Of a stretch of 64,000 nucleotides of DNA, positions 36,604 to 46,546 are shown in pieces; position 1 is the first letter of the stretch; each line of letters opens with the position of its first letter. Location: NCBI GenBank assembly GCA_964057225.1, contig OZ059896.1, forward strand, positions 19,216,501 through 19,280,500, read 5' to 3'. The translations under genes were made by a program, and so were the position numbers. The stretch is from Auanema rhodensis (lineage: Eukaryota; Nematoda; Chromadorea; Rhabditida; Rhabditidae). The notes under the pieces were generated by a model. The model ran no database searches. It was not told the origin of the DNA and was given only the letters and a program-made list of their open reading frames with translations.

Positions 36604-39080
36604 GTGGACGCGAACAGGTCTATTTTGGGTTCACCCCATTTGGAAAATATTGATCTAGTGATCTCCGGATGGAGCGACCAGTCTTCCTTCAAAATTCTGC
36701 CGCGGGACAGGCAGTCGGCAGCCGTATTGATTTTTCCCGCTATATGCGATGCTCTGATTCTGAGCTTACGGGTATCGGCAAATTGCCATAACTCCAGTGC
36801 TAATCTAGTGCCCTTCTGGGATTGACTCCCGCCCCTACGGTTGATGTAGGCAATGGCAGAAGTATTATCTAAGAGTAAGAGAACGTCGAGATTGCGCCAG
36901 GTCTTGCCGAACTCTGTTAGACCCTTCGTTGCTGCAATCAGCTCCAGCCAGTTTATATGGTAGTTAATGCGTTCTGCCTCGGACCAAGATCCTGACAAGG
37001 TATTACCTTCCCACGAAGCGCCAAAACCCTCCAGGGAGGCATCTGAGGTAATGGAGTATCGGGGAGAAAAGGGCGTGAGCGAGGATACTTCTGATAGACG
37101 GGGAACGTCCTTGGTTCGAAGATCCTCCAGGATCTTTCTTAACGATCGATCTATTCTTAGAATCTGAGGGAAGGCATTGGGATCATTTACGTTCGTAATT
37201 CCTTTAAGCCGTAGGTGGAAGTGCAGTTCACGGTTTCTGAAGGAGAGGTTAGGTGCTACCAGAGACGCAAAGTTCAATTTTCCCATTAGCGAGGCTAATG
37301 CTCTTATACTCAGCTCTGATTGAGCTGTTAAACGAGTGAGAGACTCGAGCAAACCGTTTTTCTTGGCCTTTGGGAGAGACCAGCTCATCGATCTTGAATT
37401 CAGCTGAATACCAAGAAATTCTATTTCTTGTGTGGGTATCATAATTGATTTATCCCAGTTTATCGTAAAACCCGCGCGATCAAAAGTAATTAGAATCTCT
37501 GTTAGTTGGGACCTGAGACAATCAGGATCCTCCGAGATGAACAGCCAGTCATCTAAGTAGTTGATGAGATTGATCCCTTTACCCCGAAAATGGGATACCA
37601 GAACACGCATTAGCTTATGGAATATGTAGGGGGCTGAGCTCAGCCCAAAAGGGAGTGCTCTAAATAGGAAAGTGCGCCCCTCTGCTGTGAAAGCTAGGAA
37701 GGGTTGATCCTTCGGATCGATACTAATCGCGTGGTAGGCTGAATGGAAATCGATTTTGATCATGAAATTATCCTGTCGTAGGAGCGACGGGATGTCCCGA
37801 AGGGATTCTAGCTTGAACTTGGGTACTCGGAGAAAAGTGTTCAGGCGCTTTAAATTGAGGATGAAACGGGCCGTGCCGTCCGCCTTGGGAACGTGGAAGG
37901 TCGGGGATATGAAAACCTTCTCCCTCGGGGCGGCCTCTCGAATGGCGCCAGTGTACAGCAGTTCCTGGATATCCGACCTGGGTTGCTCCGGCAAGGTAGA
38001 GCAGATGGGTGGCAGCGATAAAGGTGGAGGTGTGCGGGCAAAGGGGAGACTATAGCCCTGAACCGCGTTAAGGATCTCCTTGTCCCTGGAGATGGACGCC
38101 CAAAAGGTTGTGGTGGAGGATACCCGGCATGCGAAAGGAAAAGTGACTAACCTCTTTCTCTGGTTAGTAGCGAACGTTGAGAAGGTAGCTTGTCTCTTGG
38201 GGGCTGAGCGTGGCCGTTGGGCATCATTCCTGCGAGGAGTTGTTCTGGAGCTTCTGGACAGTTCGGAGTACGACGATAGTTCTGCTCTGAGCTTCTTGCC
38301 AAACAGTTCGGGTGCCGAATCCTCTGGAGCGTTGTCTACCGGGATCACGGTTCCATAGATGGGGGACTTCTTGAAGCTAGGCATGGCTCGGTAGGGTTGA
38401 GAGATCTTCATCTTGGTTAGAGCACACTCTCGCAAGTTGGTGCAGTGGGTCTTGATGTTAGCGCTGAGGAAGCGCTCCACTATGGCAAAGTATGCCTCCT
38501 GTTTTGTTGACAGACGAGAGTCCCTATCTATCCTGCCCAGCTTGCGAATTATCTTGATGTTAGAAAGAACGATTAGATCATTCTCGTATGCCGTGCGTAT
38601 CTCAGCTTCGGACAGACGGATAGTGGGCTTGATGTTATTGTCCACGTGAGTAGTGTAGCGGTCGTCCAAGACCGGTAGTCGAGCGAACGGTGAGTCGATA
38701 TTTGGGAGTTCCGAGATGAGCTCAGCTCTCTCGGTCGAGGACATGAGCAGTCCCGAGGCGAGTCTCTCGAAATCAGCAGTCTCGGAGGAAGATAGGCGAA
38801 CGAGTGGCCTAGATCTGGGTCCATGTGCCTCCGGTGGCATGGGGACCGTTTCGTCTTCGTCGTCCTCTGAATAGAGGTCCTCTTTCTCGGGCTGGTCCGA
38901 GTTCGGAGGTGGTGGGGAAGGAGCTTCTACCCTTCTCCTCTCGACGTGTTGACGGTCGGTGGAGATAGACGTTGGAGATGTTGAGCGTGACGATCTCGAA
39001 GAAGAAGAGCTGAAGGCTCGTACTCTTCTCGGAGAAGTTTCAGTCGGGGCTTGTCCCTGACGAGTGTGGCTTGGAGCCAT
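36258..39080 (-). CDS. DIRS polyprotein: Gag-like / reverse transcriptase / RNase H / methyltransferase-like
   Basis: 940 codons, intact. Residues 1-90 are low-complexity, S/R-rich then acidic and proline-rich. Residues about 95-310 are Gag-like by position, with no zinc knuckle seen. A conserved lead-in to RT, with ILNAVQGYSLPF, is at 336-347. RT spans about 370-560, with the first catalytic aspartate D444 (IKIDFHSAY), ALPFGLSSAP at 475-484 and the YLDD active site at 508-511. RNase H spans about 672-795, with D680, E713, D738 and D789 as the expected acidic residues. Residues about 815-900 (DLFAS, VFPPF, APFW) match the methyltransferase-like domain of DIRS elements. The ATG lies 31 bp inside the right terminal repeat. 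The product would copy element RNA into cDNA. Gag is usually a separate overlapping ORF in this family, so a single continuous frame is notable. Confidence 0.93.
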   Translation of the reverse strand: MAPSHTRQGQAPTETSPRRVRAFSSSSSRSSRSTSPTSISTDRQHVERRRVEAPSPPPPNSDQPEKEDLYSEDDEDETVPMPPEAHGPRSRPLVRLSSSETADFERLASGLLMSSTERAELISELPNIDSPFARLPVLDDRYTTHVDNNIKPTIRLSEAEIRTAYENDLIVLSNIKIIRKLGRIDRDSRLSTKQEAYFAIVERFLSANIKTHCTNLRECALTKMKISQPYRAMPSFKKSPIYGTVIPVDNAPEDSAPELFGKKLRAELSSYSELSRSSRTTPRRNDAQRPRSAPKRQATFSTFATNQRKRLVTFPFACRVSSTTTFWASISRDKEILNAVQGYSLPFARTPPPLSLPPICSTLPEQPRSDIQELLYTGAIREAAPREKVFISPTFHVPKADGTARFILNLKRLNTFLRVPKFKLESLRDIPSLLRQDNFMIKIDFHSAYHAISIDPKDQPFLAFTAEGRTFLFRALPFGLSSAPYIFHKLMRVLVSHFRGKGINLINYLDDWLFISEDPDCLRSQLTEILITFDRAGFTINWDKSIMIPTQEIEFLGIQLNSRSMSWSLPKAKKNGLLESLTRLTAQSELSIRALASLMGKLNFASLVAPNLSFRNRELHFHLRLKGITNVNDPNAFPQILRIDRSLRKILEDLRTKDVPRLSEVSSLTPFSPRYSITSDASLEGFGASWEGNTLSGSWSEAERINYHINWLELIAATKGLTEFGKTWRNLDVLLLLDNTSAIAYINRRGGSQSQKGTRLALELWQFADTRKLRIRASHIAGKINTAADCLSRGRILKEDWSLHPEITRSIFSKWGEPKIDLFASTWNAKCALFYSFFPDCAALGVNALLFNWQQLPDGLLYVFPPFHLLHKTLGKLASSQRSAIVIAPFWKSQMWFPLLQERSKEPPLLLQHPNLLSDREGNPHPLLQSPNFQLAAWKI

Positions 39081-39111
39081 GGACGATCGTATGTGAGGCT
39101 CAACGAAAAAA

Positions 39112-39257
39112 CTGAAATGAATAAGGACGATCGCTTACTCTCACTGTTTCCCGCCCAAAGAAACGTGGGAAAGGGAACCTGAGAGATAATTTGAATTTTT
39201 TTTGTTTGTTTTATGTGAGGACCTATTACGAAATAAAGCATTTCGAATAAATATAAT
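39112..39257 (-). repeat. DIRS inverted terminal repeat, right copy (element 5' end)
   Basis: 146 bp, the exact inverted partner of 34867-35012. It lies upstream of the long ORF, whose ATG is 31 bp inside it (39080). In this family the 5' terminal repeat normally carries the promoter. A TATATTTA stretch occurs near its outer end on the coding strand, but I cannot identify the transcription start. Confidence 0.93.
39255..39257. other. Right insertion junction triplet AAT
   Basis: Last three bases of the right inverted repeat, followed directly by satellite starting GATGCATTAG (monomer base 83). It matches the triplet at 34829-34831. An uninterrupted monomer has a single AAT here, so the apparent 3-bp duplication may come from the element circle and not from target repair. 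Confidence 0.8.
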
Positions 39258-42200
39258 GATGCATTAGTGTATGTTGAGTTTCCATGTACACTCAACATTG
39301 CTTCCAAAAACATTTCGACAAAAATTTTTTCGAAAAATTTCAAGATAATTTAGCAAAAAGTAGATGTTTTTAGATTCCTTTTTTTAAGGCAAAGACGATG
39401 GACAATGTTATTCAACAAAAAAATTAATTCTTCAGGGTGAAAATCGAGGATATAAGTGTGAACTTATATCAGTTGATATCTCGGTGCATTTTTAAGCTAG
39501 CGCAAATCTGATAACACAGATCGACGCAGCTTAAAAATCCGCATCGAATGCACTATACTACATTGAGAAACGCGTAATACAAAAATTAGTTATGATCGTT
39601 TGAAAAATGATGCATTAGTGTATGTTGAGTTTCCATGTACACTCAACATTGCTTCCAAAAACATTTTGACAAAAATTTTTTCGAAAAATTTCAAAATAAT
39701 TTAGCAAAAAGTAGATGTTTTTAGATTCCTTTTTTCAAGGCAAAGATGATGGACAATGTTATTCAACGAAAAAATTAATTCTTCAGGGTGAAAATCGAGG
39801 ATATAAGTGTGAACTTATATCAGTTGATATATCGGTGCATTTTTAAGCTAGCGCAAATCTCATAACACAGATCGACGCAGCTTAAAAATCCGCATCGAAT
39901 GCACTATACTACATTGAGAAACGCTTAATACAAAAATTAGTTATGATCGTTTGAAAAATGATGCATTAGTGTATGTTGAGTTTCCATGTACACTCAACAT
40001 TGCTTCCAAAAACATTTCGACAAAAATTTTTTCGAAAAATTTCAAGATAATTTAGCAAAAAGTAGATGTTTTTAGATTCCTTTTTTCAAGGCAAAGACGA
40101 TGGACAATGTTATTCAACGAAAAAAATAATTCTTTAGGGTGAAAATCGAGGATATAAGTGTGAACTTATATCAGTTGATATCTCGGTGCATTTTTAAGCT
40201 AGCGCAAATCTGATAACACAGATCGACGCAGCTTAAAAATCCGCATCGAATGCACTATACTACATTGAGAAACGCTTAATACAAAAATTAGTTATGATCG
40301 TTTGAAAAATGATGCATTAGTGTATGTTGAGTTTCCATGTACACTCAACATTGCTTCCAAAAACATTTCGACAAAAATTTTTTCGAAAAATTTCAAGATA
40401 ATTTAGCAAAAAGTAGATGTTTTTAGATTCCTTTTTTCAAGGCAAAGACGATGGACAATGTTATTCAACAAAAAAATTAATTCTTCAGGGTGAAAATCGA
40501 GGATATAAGTGTGAACTTATATCAGTTGATATATCGGTGCATTTTTAAGCTAGCGCAAATCTCATAACACAGATCGACGCAGCTTAAAAATCCGCATCGA
40601 ATGCACTATACTACATTGAGAAACGCTTAATACAAAAATTAGTTATGATCGTTTGAAAAATGATGCATTAGTGTATGTTGAGTTTCCATGTACACTCAAC
40701 ATTGCTTCCAAAAACATTTCGACAAAAATTTTTTCGAAAAATTTCAAGATAATTTAGCAAAAAGTAGATGTTTTTAGATTCCTTTTTTCAAGGCAAAGAC
40801 GATGGACAATGTTATTCAACAAAAAAATTAATTCTTCAGGGTGAAAATCGAGGATATAAGTGTGAACTTATATCAGTTGATATCTCGGTGCATTTTTAAG
40901 CTAGCGCAAATCTGATAACACAGATCGACGCAGCTTAAAAATCCGCATCGAATGCACTATACTACATTGAGAAACGCTTAATACAAAAATTAGTTATGAT
41001 CGTTTGAAAAATGATGCATTAGTGTATGTTGAGTTTCCATGTACACTCAACATTGCTTCCAAAAACATTTTGACAAAAATTTTTTCGAAAAATTTCAAAA
41101 TAATTTAGCAAAAAGTAGATGTTTTTAGATTCCTTTTTTCAAGGCAAAGATGATGGACAATGTTATTCAACGAAAAAATTAATTCTTCAGGGTGAAAATC
41201 GAGGATATAAGTGTGAACTTATATCAGTTGATATATCGGTGCATTTTTAAGCTAGCGCAAATCTCATAACACAGATCGACGCAGCTTAAAAATCCGCATC
41301 GAATGCACTATACTACATTGAGAAACGCTTAATACAAAAATTAGTTATGATCGTTTGAAAAATGATGCATTAGTGTATGTTGAGTTTCCATGTACACTCA
41401 ACATTGCTTCCAAAAACATTTCGACAAAAATTTTTTCGAAAAATTTCAAGATAATTTAGCAAAAAGTAGATGTTTTTAGATTCCTTTTTTCAAGGCAAAG
41501 ACGATGGACAATGTTATTCAACAAAAAAATTAATTCTTCAGGGTGAAAATCGAGGATATAAGTGTGAACTTATATCAGTTGATATCTCGGTGCATTTTTA
41601 AGCTAGCGCAAATCTGATAACACAGATCGACGCAGCTTAAAAATCCGCATCGAATGCACTATACTACATTGAGAAACGCTTAATACAAAAATTAGTTATG
41701 ATCGTTTGAAAAATGATGCATTAGTGTATGTTGAGTTTCCATGTACACTCAACATTGCTTCCAAAAACATTTCGACAAAAATTTTTTCGAAAAATTTCAA
41801 GATAATTTAGCAAAAAGTAGATGTTTTTAGATTCCTTTTTTCAAGGCAAAGACGATGGACAATGTTATTCAACGAAAAAAATAATTCTTTAGGGTGAAAA
41901 TCGAGGATATAAGTGTGAACTTATATCAGTTGATATCTCGGTGCATTTTTAAGCTAGCGCAAATCTGATAACACAGATCGACGCAGCTTAAAAATCCGCA
42001 TCGAATGCACTATACTACATTGAGAAACGCTTAATACAAAAATTAGTTATGATCGTTTGAAAAATGATGCATTAGTGTATGTTGAGTTTCCATGTACACT
42101 CAACATTGCTTCCAAAAACATTTTGACAAAAATTTTTTCGAAAAATTTCAAAATAATTTAGCAAAAAGTAGATGTTTTTAGATTCCTTTTTTCAAGGCAA

Positions 42201-42334
42201 AGATGATGGACAATGTTATTCAACGAAAAAATTAATTCTTCAGGGTGAAAATCGAGGATATAAGTGTGAACTTATATCAGTTGATATATCGGTGCATTTT
42301 TAAGCTAGCGCAAATCTCATAACACAGATCGACG

Positions 42335-44791
42335 CAGCTTAAAAATCCGCATCGAATGCACTATACTACATTGAGAAACGCTTAATACAAAAATTAGTTA
42401 TGATCGTTTGAAAAATGATGCATTAGTGTATGTTGAGTTTCCATGTACACTCAACATTGCTTCCAAAAACATTTTGACAAAAATTTTTTCGAAAAATTTC
42501 AAAATAATTTAGCAAAATGTAGATGTTTTTAGATTCCTTTTTTCAAGGCAAAGACGATGGACAATGTTATTCAACGAAAAAATTAATTCTTCAGGGTGAA
42601 AATCGAGGATATAAGTGTGAACTTATATCAGTTGATATCTCGGTGCATTTTTAAGCTAGCGCAAATCTGATAACACAGATCGACGCAGTTTAAAAATCCG
42701 CATCGAATGCACTATACTACATTGAGAAACGCTTAATACAAGAATTAGTTATGATCGTTTGAAAAATGATGCATTAGTGTATGTTGAGTTTCCATGTACA
42801 CTCAACATTGCTTCCAAAAACATTTTGACAAAAATTTTTTCGAAAAATTTCAAAATAATTTAGCAAAATGTAGATGTTTTTAGATTCCTTTTTTCAAGGC
42901 AAAGACGATGGACAATGTTATTCAACGAAAAAATTAATTCTTCAGGGTGAAAATCGAGGATATAAGTGTGAACTTATATCAGTTGATATCTCGGTGCATT
43001 TTTAAGCTAGCGCAAATCTGATAACACAGATCGACGCAGTTTAAAAATCCGCATCGAATGCACTATACTACATTGAGAAACGCTTAATACAAGAATTAGT
43101 TATGATCGTTTGAAAAATGATGCATTAGTGTATGTTGAGTTTCCATGTACACTCAACATTGCTTCCAAAAACATTTTGACAAAAATTTTTTCGAAAAATT
43201 TCAAAATAATTTAGCAAAAAGTAGATGTTTTTAGATTCCTTTTTTCAAGGCAAAGACGATGGACAATGTTATTCAACGAAAAAATTAATTCTTTAGGGTG
43301 AAAATCGAGGATATAAGTGTGAACTTATATCAGTTGATATCTCGGTGCATTTTTAAGCTAGCGCAAATCTGATAACACAGATCGACGCAGCTTAAAAATC
43401 CGCATCGAATGCACTATACTACATTGAGAAACGCTTAATACAAAAATTAGTTATGATCGTTTGAAAAATGATGCATTAGTGTATGTTGAGTTTCCATGTA
43501 CACTCAACATTGCTTCCAAAAACATTTTGACAAAAATTTTTTCGAAAAATTTCAAAATAATTTAGCAAAATGTAGATGTTTTTAGATTCCTTTTTTCAAG
43601 GCAAAGACGATGGACAATGTTATTCAACGAAAAAATTAATTCTTCAGGGTGAAAATCGAGGATATAAGTGTGAACTTATATCAGTTGATATCTCGGTGCA
43701 TTTTTAAGCTAGCGCAAATCTGATAACACAGATCGACGCAGTTTAAAAATCCGCATCGAATGCACTATACTACATTGAGAAACGCTTAATACAAGAATTA
43801 GTTATGATCGTTTGAAAAATGATGCATTAGTGTATGTTGAGTTTCCATGTACACTCAACATTGCTTCCAAAAACATTTTGACAAAAATTTTTTCGAAAAA
43901 TTTCAAAATAATTTAGCAAAAAGTAGATGTTTTTAGATTCCTTTTTTCAAGGCAAAGACGATGGACAATGTTATTCAACGAAAAAATTAATTCTTTAGGG
44001 TGAAAATCGAGGATATAAGTGTGAACTTATATCAGTTGATATCTCGGTGCATTTTTAAGCTAGCGCAAATCTGATAACACAGATCGACGCAGCTTAAAAA
44101 TCCGCATCGAATGCACTATACTACATTGAGAAACGCTTAATACAAAAATTAGTTATGATCGTTTGAAAAATGATGCATTAGTGTATGTTGAGTTTCCATG
44201 TACACTCAACATTGCTTCCAAAAACATTTTGACAAAAATTTTTTCGAAAAATTTCAAAATAATTTAGCAAAATGTAGATGTTTTTAGATTCCTTTTTTCA
44301 AGGCAAAGACGATGGACAATGTTATTCAACGAAAAAATTAATTCTTCAGGGTGAAAATCGAGGATATAAGTGTGAACTTATATCAGTTGATATCTCGGTG
44401 CATTTTTAAGCTAGCGCAAATCTGATAACACAGATCGACGCAGTTTAAAAATCCGCATCGAATGCACTATACTACATTGAGAAACGCTTAATACAAGAAT
44501 TAGTTATGATCGTTTGAAAAATGATGCATTAGTGTATGTTGAGTTTCCATGTACACTCAACATTGCTTCCAAAAACATTTTGACAAAAATTTTTTCGAAA
44601 AATTTCAAAATAATTTAGCAAAAAGTAGATGTTTTTAGATTCCTTTTTTCAAGGCAAAGACGATGGACAATGTTATTCAACGAAAAAATAAATTCTTTAG
44701 GGTGAAAATCGAGGATATAAGTGTGAACTTATATCAGTTGATATCTCGGTGCATTTTTAAGCTAGCGCAAATCTGATAACACAGATCGACG
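42335..44791 (+). repeat. Two-monomer (702-bp) higher-order repeat with AAATGTAG and CAGTTTAA markers
   Basis: AAATGTAG monomers (42335, 43388, 44090) alternate with CAGTTTAA + ACAAGAATT + CTTTAGGG monomers (43037, 43739, 44441). The copy at 42686 has the front markers of the second type (CAGTTTAA, ACAAGAATT) and the back marker of the first (AAATGTAG), so it is a hybrid. Confidence 0.78.
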
Positions 44792-46546
44792 CAGCTTAAA
44801 AATCCGCATCGAATGCACTATACTACATTGAGAAACGCTTAATACAAAAATTAGTTATGATCGTTTGAAAAATGATGCATTAGTGTATGTTGAGTTTCCA
44901 TGTACACTCAACATTGCTTCCAAAAACATTTCGACAAAAATTTTTTCGAAAAATTTCAAGATAATTTAGCAAAAAGTAGATGTTTTTAGATTCCTTTTTT
45001 CAAGGCAAAGACGATGGACAATGTTATTCAACGAAAAAAATAATTCTTTAGGGTGAAAATCGAGGATATAAGTGTGAACTTATATCAGTTGATATCTCGG
45101 TGCATTTTTAAGCTAGCGAAAATCTGATAACACAGATCGACGCAGCTTAAAAATCCGCATCGAATGCACTATACTACATTGAGAAACGCTTAATACAAAA
45201 ATTAGTTATGATCGTTTGAAAAATGATGCATTAGTGTATGTTGAGTTTCCATGTACACTCAACATTGCTTCCAAAAACATTTCGACAAAAATTTTTTCGA
45301 AAAATTTCAAGATAATTTAGCAAAAAGTAGATGTTTTTAGATTCCTTTTTTCAAGGCAAAGACGATGGACAATGTTATTCAACAAAAAAATTAATTCTTC
45401 AGGGTGAAAATCGAGGATATAAGTGTGAACTTATATCAGTTGATATCTCGGTGCATTTTTAAGCTAGCGCAAATCTGATAACACAGATCGACGCAGCTTA
45501 AAAATCCGCATCGAATGCACTATACTACATTGAGAAACGCTTAATACAAAAATTAGTTATGATCGTTTGAAAAATGATGCATTAGTGTATGTTGAGTTTC
45601 CATGTACACTCAACATTGCTTCCAAAAACATTTTGACAAAAATTTTTTCGAAAAATTTCAAAATAATTTAGCAAAAAGTAGATGTTTTTAGATTCCTTTT
45701 TTCAAGGCAAAGACGATGGACAATGTTATTCAACGAAAAAATTAATTCTTTAGGGTGAAAATCGAGGATATAAGTGTGAACTTATATCAGTTGATATCTC
45801 GGTGCATTTTTAAGCTAGCGCAAATCTGATAACACAGATCGACGCAGCTTAAAAATCCGCATCGAATGCACTATACTACATTGAGAAACGCTTAATACAA
45901 AAATTAGTTATGATCGTTTGAAAAATGATGCATTAGTGTATGTTGAGTTTCCATGTACACTCAACATTGCTTCCAAAAACATTTCGACAAAAATTTTTTC
46001 GAAAAATTTCAAGATAATTTAGCAAAAAGTAGATGTTTTTAGATTCCTTTTTTCAAGGCAAAGACGATGGACAATGTTATTCAACGAAAAAAATAATTCT
46101 TTAGGGTGAAAATCGAGGATATAAGTGTGAACTTATATCAGTTGATATCTCGGTGCATTTTTAAGCTAGCGAAAATCTGATAACACAGATCGACGCAGCT
46201 TAAAAATCCGCATCGAATGCACTATACTACATTGAGAAACGCTTAATACAAAAATTAGTTATGATCGTTTGAAAAATGATGCATTAGTGTATGTTGAGTT
46301 TCCATGTACACTCAACATTGCTTCCAAAAACATTTCGACAAAAATTTTTTCGAAAAATTTCAAGATAATTTAGCAAAAAGTAGATGTTTTTAGATTCCTT
46401 TTTTCAAGGCAAAGACGATGGACAATGTTATTCAACAAAAAAATTAATTCTTCAGGGTGAAAATCGAGGATATAAGTGTGAACTTATATCAGTTGATATC
46501 TCGGTGCATTTTTAAGCTAGCGCAAATCTGATAACACAGATCGACG
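44792..46546 (+). repeat. Three-monomer (1053-bp) repeat with GCTAGCGAAAAT marker
   Basis: The pair at 44792-45493 (TTCGAC + AATAATTCTTTAG + GCTAGCGAAAAT, then TTCGAC + CAACAAA) recurs at 45845-46546, three monomers later. A CTTTAGGG monomer (45494) separates the two pairs. Confidence 0.75.

Larger units (their letters stand above)
34832..39257 (-). mobile_element. DIRS-like tyrosine-recombinase retrotransposon
   Basis: A complete 4426-bp element inserted in the satellite, coding on the minus strand. Seen directly: 146-bp inverted terminal repeats, an internal complementary region that repeats both outer ends in reverse complement, a Gag/RT/RNase H/methyltransferase-like ORF, and an overlapping tyrosine recombinase frame. 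This set defines the DIRS group and differs from LTR elements (direct repeats, DDE integrase) and from PAT or Ngaro elements (split direct repeats). Integration has no target duplication beyond the AAT triplet also present in the intact monomer. Known for the family: cDNA is made by RT, circularised using the internal complementary region, and inserted by the recombinase. The base composition is visibly more GC-rich than the surrounding satellite. The recombinase frame is shifted, so this copy is probably non-autonomous. Confidence 0.95.

Noticed and set aside
37850-38041. Minus-strand frames of 63 codons here and 83 codons at 38573-38824
   Set aside because: Both sit inside the intact 940-codon ORF in another frame and look like shadows.
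34829-39257. True 3-bp target-site duplication from a DDE integrase
   Set aside because: The element has no DDE integrase and carries inverted repeats, an ICR and a tyrosine recombinase. The AAT is also present in the ICR joint, so the triplet is better read as shared crossover sequence.
34832-39257. LTR retrotransposon, Ngaro or PAT-type element
   Set aside because: LTR elements have direct repeats and a protease plus integrase. Ngaro and PAT have split direct repeats. Here the terminal repeats are inverted and the internal region complements both ends, which is the DIRS layout.
38927-39343. 138-codon minus-strand frame crossing from the satellite through the right ITR into the element
   Set aside because: It starts in satellite DNA, runs through a non-coding terminal repeat and overlaps the real RT ORF in another frame. 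No domain is visible. It is chance.
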